Translations under genes and position numbers: made by a program
The notes under the pieces: generated by a model
Seen by the model: the letters and a program-made list of their open reading frames with translations, nothing else
Databases searched by the model: none
What the model was told of the DNA's origin: nothing
Assembly: GCA_964017045.1 (NCBI GenBank)
Contig: OZ024802.1
Span: 24,925,793 to 24,989,792, forward strand
Source: Omphiscola glabra
Lineage: Eukaryota > Mollusca > Gastropoda > Lymnaeidae
DNA: 64,000 nucleotides
Direction of reading: 5' to 3'
Shown: in pieces, positions 34,601-45,863 of the stretch
Layout of the letters: each line of letters opens with the position of its first letter
Numbering within the stretch: the stretch's first letter is position 1

Positions 34601-36679
34601 TGTCATCTGTCAATAGTTAAGCTATGTGGCGATGTCATCTGTCAATAGTTAGGCTCTGTGGCGATGCCATCTGTGAATAGTTAGGCTCTGTGGCGATGCC
34701 ATCTGTGAATAGTTAGGCTCTGTGGTGATGTCATCTGTGAATAGTTAGGCTCTGTGGCGATGTCATCTGTGAATAGTTAGGATATGTGGTGATGTCATCT
34801 GTCAATAATTAAGCCATTGTGTTGATGTCCTGTCCTCTGTCAATAATTAAACCATTGCGGCTATGTCATCTGTCAATAGTTAAGCTATGTGGCGATGTCA
34901 TCTGTGAATAGTTATGCTCTGTGGCGATGTCATCTTTGTTTCCAGTAACTAGTGTATTGATTGGCCCATACGATCCTTGTTTCCAGTAACTAGTGTATTG
35001 ATTGACCCATACTATCCTTGTTTCCAGTAACTAGTGTATTGATTGGCCCATACGATCCTTGTTTTCAGTAACTAGTGTATTGATTGGCCCATACTATCCT
35101 TGTTTCCAGTATCTAGTGTATTATTGGCCCATACTATCCTTGTTTCCAGTAACTAGTGTATTGATTAACCCATAAGATCTCTGTTGTTAGTAACCTTTGT
35201 ATTGATTAACCCATACGATCTCTGTTGTCAGTAACTAGTGTATTGATTAACCCATACGACCCCTGTTGTCAGTAACTAGTGTATTGATTAACCCATAAGA
35301 TCCCCGTTGTCAGTAACTGGTGTATTGATTAACCAATACGATCCCTGTTGTTAGTAACCTTCGTATTGATTAACCCATACGATCCCCGTTGTTAGTAACC
35401 TTTGTATTGATTAACCCATACGATCCCTGTTGTTAGTAACCAGTGTATTGATTATCCCATACGATCCCTGTTGTTAGTAACTAGTGTATTGATTAACCCT
35501 TACGATCCCTGTTGTTAGTAACCTATGTATTGATTAACCCATACGATCCCTGTTGTTAGTAACCAATGTATTGATAAACCCATACGATCCCTGTTGTTAG
35601 TAACCAGTGTATTGATTAACCCATACGATCCTTGTTGTTAGTAACCTTTGTATTGATTAACCCATACGATCCCTGTTGTTAGTAACTTTTGTATTGATTA
35701 ACCCATATGATCCCTGTTGTTAATAACCAGTGTATTGATTAACCCATACGATCCCTGTTGTTAGTAACCAGTGTATTGATTAACCCATACGATCCCTGTT
35801 GTTAGTAACCAGTGTATTGATTAACCCATATGATCCTTGTTTCCGGTAATCAGTGTATTGATTAACCCATACGATCCCTGTTGTTAGTAACCTTTGTATT
35901 GATTAACCCATATGATCCGTGTTGTTAGTAACCTTTGTATTGATTAACCCATACGATCCCTGTTATTAGTAACATTTGTATTGATTAACCCATACGATCC
36001 CCGTTGTTAGTAACCTTTATATTGATTGGCCCATATGATCCCTGTTGTTAGTAACCAGTGTATTGATTAACCCATATGATCCCTGTTGTTAGTAACCAGT
36101 GTATTGATTAACCCATATGATCCCTGTTGTTAGTAGCCTTTGTATTGATTGGCCCATATGATCCCTGTTGTTAGTAACCTTTGTATTGATTGGCCCATAT
36201 GATCCCTGTTGTTAGTAACCTTTGTATTGATTAACCCATATGACCCCTCTTGTTAGTAACCTTTGTATTGATTGGCCCATATGATCCCTGTTGTTAGTAA
36301 ACTTTGTATTGATTAACCCATATGATCCCTGTTGTTAGTAACCTTTGTATTGATTAACCCATATGGTCCCTGTTGTTAGTAACCTTTGTATTGAATAACC
36401 CATATGATCCCTGTTGTTAGTAACCTTTGTATTGATTAACCCATAAGATCCCTGTTTCACGTAACTGCAGTGTTATAATTCACCCGTATGTTCTATGTGT
36501 CCAGCAAAGACCCCTGGAAGAGAGCTTGCAGATTCAACTTGGGCGGACACTGTCTGACTGAAGAGATGAACAGGGCGGCTGAGATATACTATTATCTCAA
36601 GTCTCCCCACTCGCCCGGCAGACGGCGCCGTCGTGCTGCCAGGACGCCAAGCAGGGACAGTGGCTACCTGTTGAGGTGA
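31632..36679 (+). CDS. Calcitonin/DH31-like neuropeptide precursor (3 exons)
   Basis: Exons at 31632-31705, 32797-32961 and 36505-36679 join with GT-AG introns and matching phases into 137 codons. Residues 1-18 form a signal peptide (MLLLIVATALTTLFS start). After a spacer (about 26-84) a KR site (85-86) releases a 31-residue peptide starting ACRFNLGGHC and ending YYYLKSPHSP, followed by G and five R. Gly-Arg predicts C-terminal Pro-amide, and the two Cys (peptide positions 2 and 10) can form an N-terminal ring. Ring, amphipathic middle and Pro-amide are the hallmarks of the calcitonin/DH31 superfamily, whose members act on class B GPCRs. Length equals DH31 but ring spacing (7 residues) is larger than usual. 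Hormone-precursor identity is strong; the family assignment is moderate. Both introns consist largely of minisatellites. Confidence 0.75.
31845..32480. repeat. 36-bp minisatellite in intron 1 of the peptide gene
   Basis: The unit contains TTCCAAGAGAGGACATTTTC, about 17 copies. The left half is homogeneous and the right half diverged. It fills over half of the 1,091-bp intron. Confidence 0.93.
33466..34935. repeat. 32-bp minisatellite in intron 2, about 45 units
   Basis: The unit begins TGGTGATGTCATCTGTCAAT. Variant combinations repeat in blocks: a four-unit block of about 128 bp near 34140-34265 recurs at 34268-34395. The array directly abuts the 41-bp array. Confidence 0.95.
34936..36455. 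repeat. 41-bp minisatellite in intron 2, about 37 units
   Basis: The unit begins CCCATACGATCCCTGTTGTT. Leftmost units carry CCTTGTTTCCAG followed by TAAC, which looks like a 3' splice site and resembles the true acceptor of exon 3 (TTCTATGTGTCCAG at 36491-36504). The array ends about 50 bp before that exon. Confidence 0.95.
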
Positions 36680-36695
36680 TCTTATCTGATGGAAA

Positions 36696-36715
36696 AATAA
36701 AACCATATAAATAAA
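36696..36715 (+). terminator. Tandem AATAAA polyadenylation signals
   Basis: AATAAA occurs at 36696-36701 and 36710-36715, 17-36 bases after the stop codon of the calcitonin-like gene. This fits a very short 3' UTR if both function. Confidence 0.6.
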
Positions 36716-36719
36716 AACT

Positions 36720-38190
36720 TATTTTTTGCAAATTAGTTTTAAAAATTGAAACTTTTTACGTCAAAAAGTAATTGGTTACAAACATTTTAAGATGAGTCTT
36801 AGTTAAAAGAGATGCATTTTTAAAAAAAAATTGAAGGCAGGGCTCCTCAGACTAGTTAAAAAGGGGACTATTTAATGTTCCTCAGGCTCTGTTGGAGGCG
36901 GGACTATAACCTCGCCTTAGTTTAAAGGCTGCTTATTGCGATGTGTTGTTTTCTTATGTGTAGGTCTGTACACGTTCGTATATTTGCGACCGCAGCAACG
37001 TTAAGGGCAGTTTACTAATTTGATATCCTGATACCCGTACGGCGCACAGGCGGGCCTGGTAAGGGACACTTGGTGGGCCGGATATGACCCGCGGGCCGTA
37101 GTTTGAGGACACCCGCTTTAAACAGTAAAATGTACTTAATTCCACTGCCACACGTGTCATTCGATGTATTAATTCATTTCTGTCCCCCCACCCCCACCCC
37201 CCAATCTTCCCAACAGGTAAACTGATGGACAGTTTGGTTCATAAAGCAAGCATATACCAACACAGTCTGTGGATGTTTCATTGTATTTTTTTTTTGGGGG
37301 GGGGGGGGTATTTTGCTCTTCATTATTATTGTTTCTTTAAATATAGAAAATGGGGTTGTAGGTTTTAGGTTGTAGGTTGTAGGTTTTAGATTTTAGTTAT
37401 TTTTTATTTAATGAAAATCTATTAATCTAAAGAATTATTTTTTTTAAAATGTCTTCAGTTAAGTACTCTCTAATGAGATGATTGTGTCACAAATACAGAG
37501 CATGATTTTATGACAAATACAGAGCATGATTTTATCACAAATACAGAGCACAATTTTATCTCCAAGACAGTGTCTGATTTTTATTTCTAGACACAAAGTC
37601 TGATTTTGTCTGTAAAGACAGAGTCTTATTTTTACCTGAAAGATGGTCTTATTTTTACCTCAAAGACAAAGACTTATTTATTTATATTTAAAAGACCACA
37701 CCAACGCTATCCAAACAACAACAAAAAAAAACTTTAAAAACTTCACTTAACACCAAAAACATTTTGTGCTGTTGATCACGTGACGTTTCTGTAACGCGCA
37801 ACAAGACATGGCCGAATCACACAATGACCTGAACATTATTTGTTTTCAACGTTCCCCTGGAAAACTATTTTTAACCACACATTCACCGGTAAATAAATAA
37901 TGATAATAATATATTAGAATATTTTAATGTATACAAAATAAACGCAGACATAACATAAAACTGTTTTTTTTTTTTTTTTAAACTTATTTTTTTGTTGCTG
38001 TAAATATTGTTATGTGTTGCCTGCCTTGCCCAGCGGACTCGTGACGTGGTGAAGTAGAAATTAAACGCTAAGTACAACAGGGACTCTAGGGGATTAGCGT
38101 CACCAGGGCCGGTGTCATCCTACAATGCAGTGTCGACCCCCTCCAGACTTCCCCACTGGACCTTTTCTGAGTCGGCCACGCTGGTGGCAA
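36720..38190. other. No gene; hAT-end scrap and degenerate repeats
   Basis: 37040-37120 resembles the right end of a hAT MITE (GACCCGCGGGCCGTAGTTTG, related to 22947-23416 in inverse orientation). 37490-37690 has a degenerate repeat of ACAAATACAGAGCATGATTT type. No exon recognised. Confidence 0.5.
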
Positions 38191-38191
38191 C

Positions 38192-38412
38192 ATGATCTGT
38201 TCACAACCCGATCTGATGACAACCCGATATGTCGACAGCCTGATCTGGTGACAACCCGATCTGATGACAACCCGATCTGGTGACAACCTGATCTGGTGAC
38301 AACCTGATCTGGTGACAACCTGATCTGACGACAACCCGATCTGATGACAACCTGATTTGATGACAACCTGATCTGATGAAAACCTAAAATGGTGACAACC
38401 TGATCTGGTTGC
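38192..38412. repeat. 16-bp minisatellite, about 14 units
   Basis: The unit is TGACAACCTGATCTGG with GATGACAACCCGATC variants. Minus-strand SGCHQIRLS-type frames of up to 100 residues are artefacts. Confidence 0.93.
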
Positions 38413-38654
38413 TCCATGTTCTTTTATTTAACTTAGATATGATATGCAACAAACTCAAGCGTTTGCTCTGTTGAATTTGCATTATTTCATTCGATGCCAA
38501 CCCTGTGTGGGTGTCGCCTAGTCTGGTCTGCACCGCAAACGCATTCCTTAGTTTCGCTACTACAACAGCTCCATTCATTAGTGACGTCATGGCTAAAGGG
38601 AGAACAAAATATAAATATATTTTGCTTGTGGTGTGACTGTTTTCATTTCCGGAT

Positions 38655-38945
38655 AGCGCACAAATTATAATTCCCGATAACTACGCATAAATGATATTTG
38701 TTTTAATGACGCACCTGCGTTTGGTGCGTAAGCTTTCCTTTTCTTTTCGGAAAATAAAATCGTCTCAATTTAAGTATGGTGTAACAAATATTCGGTTTAA
38801 AAGTGGTTGTGACGTCAGAATATTATTATAGGTCATGTGCGTAAGTTTAAAAAGTGTGTGGTGACCTGTCGTGGGGGGTGGGGGGGGGAGGTGCAGCAAA
38901 AATCGGGATTCTTAAATGTGCGTTACTTGAGATCATGTTTTGTCA
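38655..38945 (+). mobile_element. Dispersed repeat family A, copy 2 (unexpanded)
   Basis: It contains a single ATTCCCGATAACTACGCATA segment, then TGCGTTTGGTGCGTAAG, a TTCTTTTC tract, and a GGGATTCTTAAATGTGCGTT-like end. The order matches 60683-61480, where the first segment has been amplified into an array of about 22 units. Confidence 0.6.
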
Positions 38946-39189
38946 AGAATTTTTTTTAAAAAAAGGAAAGTTCACGCATTTCTGTCGCCAATGGTTTGTG
39001 GGCTATAACTAGTGCGATATAATATTGTAGAAGGTGAAAATCCTGGCAACAGCTTTGACGTCACTGCATCGACCAATTGACTTCCCCAGTAATCATCATT
39101 GTTTCTGACTGGGAAACAGCCGAGCGTCAATTTAACAACAATTCATAGCCAGAGACACTACCATCGACTTTACACAATCGTCCCGTTAG

Positions 39190-39440
39190 AATAATAAGAT
39201 AATAACTATCAGTATTTTTAATAATAATTATATTATTTTATAATAATGATAATTTTTTAAGATAATTATTTTATAATAATGATAATTTTTTTAAGATAAT
39301 TATTTTATAATAATGATAATTTTTTAAGATAACAATGATAATAAAAATGATAATAAATGTACTAATAATATTAATAATGATTGTACTAATAATAAAAATA
39401 GCAATTATAATAATAAAAAAATAAGAATGAAAATACAAAA
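39190..39440. repeat. AT-rich repeat (TAATAATGATAATTTTTT type)
   Basis: Three near-identical 35-bp units with AAGATAATTATTTTATAATA are followed by degenerate AATAAT text. Confidence 0.8.
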
Positions 39441-42054
39441 AGACGAATGAAAAGACATATTATAAACAAATGCAAATTTGATAAATAAGACTTAGTAAAT
39501 TGCTGAGTAATTAAAAAGATGAGTTATATTCTAAAGTCTATAAAGAAATCAAGGATATAAAATTGGAAAAACCCAGATTCGATCACAATCAGATAAGTAC
39601 AGAGAATTAGCAATGCATTATAGTAGATGGTGTTTCAAGTTTTGAATTTTAAAAAACAGTGATATACTAGAATAAACGACCCGGTGTTACCGGGATAAAA
39701 TGAAAGTTTTATTGCGCTACTTTCCACCTGCTAATTCTCAAATTCTAAAAATACAAATTTGTACGCATGCAGCTGAGTCATGTTTCGATGTTTTGTATCC
39801 TCAGATAAATAAATAAAATACAAAATTTTTTTAAAAGCCCTTGAAATGTTAAATTAGGAAGCAGAAAATCAGAATTTCGTCATTTTTTATTTAAAAATGA
39901 ATTTAAATGAATTTATTTTAAAAAGAATTATAATCTAAAATCATTGAGTTTAAAAAGTCTTTGTTAATTAAAAAAATATTTTAAAATGCTTAAAAATTAA
40001 ATGTCTTTTTAGCGTTGCAAATTATTGTGATAAAGCAATCGTATGACATGTAGAACAACTGGAATCTCTCACGTTATCGATACTATATTTTTTATCAACA
40101 AATTTATTAGCGTTTAAAATATTTAACAAATTATGGAACAAAATGTGTTTAGGCCTGAAAACAAAAATAATGACAGAAGAATTACGTGGACGTTTCGGCT
40201 AAACGCTTTTTTTTAGCGGACAAGACAAAACAAGAAACAACAAATAAATAGAAATATTAAACGTATGTGTTCTAAAGATTCTGATAAAAATGCAGTTCTG
40301 CAAGTCTCTCTTTAGTAACAGAAACGTTCTTTTAGATACGGAAGGGAAGGTGTTCAAAACCAAATCGTGCGTTCCACTTAATTCTTTGGTGCATATGTAG
40401 CTCATCAGTCGAAATAGACACACACAAAAAATGAATAGAAAAGGAGGGAAATGAAAAAAACTACTAATAAAAGAGTGTTTGATTGCTTCCATATGGTGAT
40501 ATGATGCTGAAAATCTGAATTAATTTGTCTTCATGCCTTACTCTCCCTGGTGTGTTGGTGCAAGAAATTATACCCTAGATGGTTAAACCTGATATGCCTA
40601 TGTGTTCACCTTCGTTGAAATGGGATGAGACCGGGTACCCGGTGGTGGCTTGCTTAGTTTCATACCACGAAGGTGTTCACTGCACCTATCTGATTACAAT
40701 TTTTTTCTCACGTTTCAGCTATCTAACAGGAGCGAGATCTTCAGCAAACAATCACACATCCCTCTTTGATTGCAAAGGTTCCCATGGGGAAGCCAACCTG
40801 TTCACTTTCAATCCGCAACCTTTTTGTTGCCAACAAAATATATTTCATAAGAGCTTTAGTAAGAGACTAGCCCTCAATCGTCTGGTGATGGTATTTACGA
40901 AATAAGAATTAACCCCATGATATCTTATTTGTCAACTATTATTATCATCACGCCGCTCGGGTCTTAATACAATTTTGCGCATCATTTTTTGGTAGAATAA
41001 AAAATATTGTTTTAGACGATTGAATTTGTTTTGTTTTTTCAAATTATATTTTCGTGTAACTCTGTAGAGAATCTGTTAACAGCTAGTTAAGGTGTCAGCA
41101 AACACGGTTAAATGAACCCCAGAGGTTACAATAAAGAAAATAGGGTAATGGGGTCTCAATAGAAATTAAAAAAAAAAAAAAGTTATATTCCATAAGTGCG
41201 TTCCATGTTATAGATGAATTTTTGCTCTGGCAACACTGCACCAGTCTTAATGTTTGGCGTTGGTGATAGTGGCTCGACAGTTAGCGTAACCGCACTTCTT
41301 GTCTTGTCTATGCCATTATGGCAAAGTGACACATTTAAAAAAAAATTGTTTTAAGTACACTCAATAATTGCGAAGGAAACAAAAACTGAACATGGGCGGC
41401 CCCCGTGCCTTTGGTACCTTTTGCATCAACATGTATTTGAAAGGGGTTGAGGAAACGGCTTTAATTTTTTTTTTCAATTAAAAAGCGAGTGGTCGGTTAA
41501 ATCTGGAAGTCTAAAACATTTAAATTAAAGACCATAGGTCATACAACTTAAAGAGACATAACGAACAATTTATTTTTTAAAAATAAAATAAACAGCTGTA
41601 GTTGTTTTTTTTTTCAAAAATTAATTAAGAACACAGCAATTAAAGAATGTAAAAACCGTTCTCTTTAATTTATGTGATCGAGTGTTTTAATGAATAGAGT
41701 ATTTTATATGATAAATTATTTCATTTGATAAACTATTTTATTTAATTTATTATTATATGTGATCGAGTATTTTATTTGGTCCATTATTGTATTTGAACGA
41801 GTATTTTATTTGTGTTAAAGGTCAACAAGTTTAAATGTAAAGCATTTATTTATGTGATTAGTTTACCCCTTCATATAATTGTTAATTAATGTAGTAAAAT
41901 AAAAAAATATACGTTAATTTAAATTGAAGGTAAATATAGTTTATTTGTTTTTTCAATTATAATAAGTCATTCATTTTCAGCTATCTTTAATTTAAATAAG
42001 ATTTCCATAATCAAAAAATAAAATGATGGTGTACTTTATTAAAATTGAACAAAA
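39441..42054. other. No confident gene; AT-rich with element scars
   Basis: At 40190-40219 lies a second decayed hammerhead-like core (minus strand: AAGCGTTTAGCCGAAACGT). At 40695-40720 a good 3' splice site (TTTTTTTCTCACGTTTCAG) precedes an open segment to 40905 whose translation I do not recognise; no upstream exon was matched. The remainder is AT-rich. Confidence 0.45.
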
Positions 42055-42169
42055 CCACCATTAGTAAATAGCGATCCTTTATTCATTGTGTAGGTAGAGA
42101 AGACAAAGAGCAACAATGTATAACGTGTCATCATTTCTTCTTCCTTTACCTTCCCTTTATTTACTGAAC

Positions 42170-42179
42170 TATATAAATA
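42170..42179 (+). promoter_or_regulatory. TATA-like box upstream of copy 1
   Basis: TATATAAATA lies 74 bases before the start codon of copy 1, just where about 200 bp present upstream of copies 2 and 3 is missing. It is a plausible core promoter element; no start-site evidence exists. Confidence 0.4.
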
Positions 42180-42252
42180 GGCGGTTTGAGTTGTTTAAAA
42201 TCACTGTAACAAATTTAACAAATTTTTGGTTTCCCCGTTAACGTTTTTGAGA

Positions 42253-45200
42253 ATGTATTTGATTGTAACATTGTTAGCGTTGGCCAAGTCAGCACCCGTG
42301 ACCCGAACGACCCAAGGTAAAGCACTCAGTTTGATTTAAGTGATAATATAGTAGACCTGATAAATGAAGGGTCAAAATCAAGATTAACACTTATATTTAT
42401 AGATTATTTATAGATATATTTGCTTGGGACGATTTGATAAATAATGTAAAATATTTAAAAAATTGTTTTAATTTTAACTTTTTGACAGATGACGTCACTA
42501 GCTCAACACCACAGAAATGTTCTTTTGATCACAACATGGAGACCATCGGCTCTTGTGGAACTTTACAAAATATAGCTTCAAACTTACAACAAAAATTCAA
42601 CACACATATTCCCAAACAGGAGGAGATCATTCATGAAGAAAATGAAGATCTTGTCTCTGACGAAACAGAAGACAAAACGAGACCAACTAAAGACACAGAG
42701 AGACCTACTGAAGACACAGAGAGACCGACTGACGACACAGATAGACTCAAACAAGACACAGAGAGAAAAACTGAAGACACAGAAAGACCAAATGAAGACA
42801 CAGAGAGAATAAAAAAAGATACAGAGTTACAGACCGAAGAAACAGAAAAGCCAACAGAAGACAAAGGGAGACTAAAAAAAGACACATCGAGACCATCAGA
42901 TGACCCAGAGAGATCAACAGAAGTCAGAGAAAAATCAGCGAACGACACGGGAAAAACTAAGATAGACACAAAGAAACCCAATGAAAATATAGAACAAAGA
43001 ATTGAAGACAGATCTAGAAGAACGGAAGACACAGACAGAACAATGGAAGACAGAGCTAGGCGAACGGATGACACAGACAATACAATGAAAGGTTCGCAAG
43101 AACAAGGTAAAGGAGAGAAAACAAACGATCATCAAGGAATGAAAACTGAGAACAAGAAATGGAACTCAACTTTTATGGATGATCTTATGAGACTAACAGG
43201 TCCACAAAATGCATTAATTCAGACTTCGGATGTTTACTGTAAATATCATTATCTCTGCTGGATGTATGGAGATTGCTGCCCTGACTTTTACTCAAACAAA
43301 TTTCCCATAACTCAGAATTTTTCCTCATTTCTAGAAGCCACTGTTCAAAGGTTGGAGCATGTCGATGAATTAGTTGAAACTTTCTACGACATACACATGA
43401 TTCAGTTGTCCAGATGTGTTTTAGTTGACAGACAAATACGTGAGCGAATGGTCACAAAGTGCAGCCGTGCGGAATTTATTCGGTCAAAATTTGATTTTGT
43501 GTACAGGCAAATAAAAGGAAACAGTCTTTACGGCGTTAGTGTGTTTGTAAGTTTAACAAAAGAAGACATCGTCCACCGCTGTGAGAGGCCGCAGAGAATT
43601 CCATTGGATCATCTTCAACACATTCCATTTTCAAGGCATAGTTTCTATAACATATTCTGTGCTGTATGTAATGGGTTTGACATACGAAATACACTTCAGT
43701 GGGAGAAAGCGGTAAAATGTAAAATTGGTAGGAATGCCACTATAAATAAAAGATTGATGGGGAAAGATATATTTCTTTCAAATAAATTGGTTAGTGAATA
43801 CATGAGACTGAATTCATGTAAATCTCATATCTTACATCATTACACTTCCCGATTATGCTTTGAGACATTCGATTTAATCCCAATGAATGGCAACAAGCAT
43901 ACCACAAACAACAACCCACATGATTTCACAATAAAGCTTGATAATATTTGGTACGCAATGTGTCAAAAGTACACATTTGTCGTTGCCGAGACTACAACGG
44001 GAAACGTGTACAAAAACCCGCACTGCCTAATGATTGCTAATTCTGACAAGTTAAGGACATCCCCGCGTTACGACGATGCTAAAAATCTTTTTGATATGGT
44101 CTTGGCTTGTTACAAAAAAACATGTCCCTGGTCCTTAAATAAAGTCAATTACAATAATTTGTCCTATCTAAGCGTATTTCTTAATGTGTTTGATTTCTTT
44201 GACATTTCCAAGAAAGCGCCTGGCCAAATGACGTCATGTCCAGAGCACCAGGTGTTTGTTGTGTTTTACAATACATGTGTTGTACCGAAATGTCCAGAAG
44301 ACATGCAGTTTATTAACGGGAAATGTACAGAGCCGATTCCTGAGATGTGTAACTTTACTGGAAACTCCATTGTATGTCCTCGTCTAAACAAGACCGGCAA
44401 CCAACAGTTAGAATATAAACTCAGTTATCTACCTTTGATCCGTGATGAGCATCAAATCAAACTAAGTTTTGCCTTCGTGAATGTCTTCAATGTGGAGTCA
44501 ATACCGGAGATTTTTTCAATTCCTCTGTTGGAGAGTTCAGCGTTCGGCTTGAGTGATACAGTCAATGATAACAACACATCTACCTTTGAAAAAATAAATC
44601 TTACAGCTGTTTGGGAACAAAAGTTCTTGGGATCGAATGAACTAGAAAGACGTAATAAAGTAGTTACTCGGCTAATAGAACAGACAGTTTACTTTGCAAA
44701 TGTCAAGTATAAAAAATTATCAGTGACAGTTCAAACGGGTCACAGACTTTGCTCAAATAGTTCCGATTTCAACAGACTTTTGAACAATATTCGGCAGCTG
44801 TTTACATCCATGGAATCTGATCATGAAATTTCTTACGTCTGTGATGGTTTGAAAGCTAAAACCTTTACGAAAGGAAATATTACTCGCCTCAATTCGTGTC
44901 ATTTAATGAAGAGAGAAGCTAGGAAGAAGCCAGATTTTGATATTGATACTTGCATAACGATTACATTTGAACAGGGGGGAGTTGAACATTCATTTTATCA
45001 ATGGTTAGATTATTGCTTTCCAGAAATAATTGAGAGCCTTTCAGCATTATTTTTCAATAGTTTTATCCAATACGCCTTTTTATCTAACAAAGAGCAGTAT
45101 GTAGAGGTGAAAAATCCATTCCTTGGAAGTGAGAACTATGACGATCTACAAGAGGTGGATATGACGTCAGACGCCCGAGGCTGTCCGGAGGGACAGAAGG

Positions 45201-45499
45201 TCATGGTCAATGAATGGTCAGTCGTTTCTATAAATAAACGTCTTTATGTCGTAGATGACCAGCTTGTCAGATTTCCGACGGGGTCATTTTGGTACGACCT
45301 TTTTTTGAACAACGAGAATATTTTTCACGCTGCAAAACCAGACAAAGTGATTGTTGCTTGGTGTGTTGAGAACCTCTCAGTGAACAACTGTTTCTATTTG
45401 TCTAGTCTTCTTGTCATACAAATGACGTTGTTTTTTTTGTTTAATGTCTTTAGTCATACACTAGACATCTTACATACACGTCACATAATAGGTTTTTAA
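42253..45499 (+). CDS. Secreted/anchored SMB-like Cys-rich protein, copy 1 (2 exons)
   Basis: Exon 1 is 42253-42316 and exon 2 is 42489-45499; the 172-bp GT-AG intron joins in phase 1 to give 1024 residues. Exon 1 encodes a signal peptide (MYLIVTLLALAKS, cleavage probably before APV), which decides the start over the in-exon alternative. Residues about 84-222 are a charged, degenerate 7-residue repeat (TEDTERP type). At 272-290 a half somatomedin-B-like motif has YGDCCPDF. FCAVCNGF follows at about 412-420, and a Cys cluster with CPEHQ and CPEDMQ at about 605-640. The layout resembles ectodomains of molluscan adhesion/Methuselah-like GPCRs, but no 7TM domain follows. It ends with one hydrophobic segment (CFYLSSLLVIQMTLF) plus a 20-residue tail. 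Molecular function unknown. Confidence 0.85.
42676..43090 (+). repeat. Coding 21-bp minisatellite in copy 1
   Basis: GAAGACACAGAGAGACCGAC-type units encode the TEDTERP heptads. In copy 2 the same tract is about 80-90 residues shorter, so the units have been gained or lost in frame. The antisense frame at 42631-43080 is a shadow. Confidence 0.85.
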
Positions 45500-45794
45500 A
45501 AAAAAAAATTATAAGTGGGCAAAATTTTATGTTGAAGAGCTAGTTATTTTTCGTAAGAATCAGACGACTTTTTTCTCAGAACATTAATAAGTTTTGACTA
45601 TGTAAATATCCATAATTTAAAATCACTTTCTTATTAAATAGATTTAATCTGTTTATTTTAATATATACATTTTTTTAATTAAAAGACATATTGAATTCTT
45701 TCTTTCGATTCAATCTGCTTTGCTAAGAAATCCTATATACATTTTTCATTATATTTTTTAAAGATACGTAATATTTTTAAAAAAATATGTATAT
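45500..45794. other. AT-rich junction between copy 1 and copy 3
   Basis: Copy 1's 3' flank still resembles copy 2's 3' flank to about 45600 (for example GACATCTTACATACACG near 45464). After that the AT-rich sequence has no recognisable feature up to the truncated end of copy 3. Confidence 0.55.
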
Positions 45795-45855
45795 AAAATT
45801 TCATTTGTTAGGCAATCTTCATACTTCCATAAGACGTAGTCATGTTTACAGTAAA

Positions 45856-45863
45856 CACCTAGA
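45856..45863. repeat. 8-bp target site duplication, left
   Basis: CACCTAGA immediately precedes the hAT terminus and is identical to 48647-48654. Confidence 0.9.

Noticed and set aside
40579..40905. 108-residue frame with a good splice acceptor in the middle
   Set aside because: No recognisable domain, no partner exon and no donor at the end; kept only as a note.
42434..42488. Upstream in-frame start for copy 1 within intron sequence
   Set aside because: It would read through the intron and lacks a signal peptide. The exon at 42253-42316 splices in phase and is conserved in copies 2 and 3.
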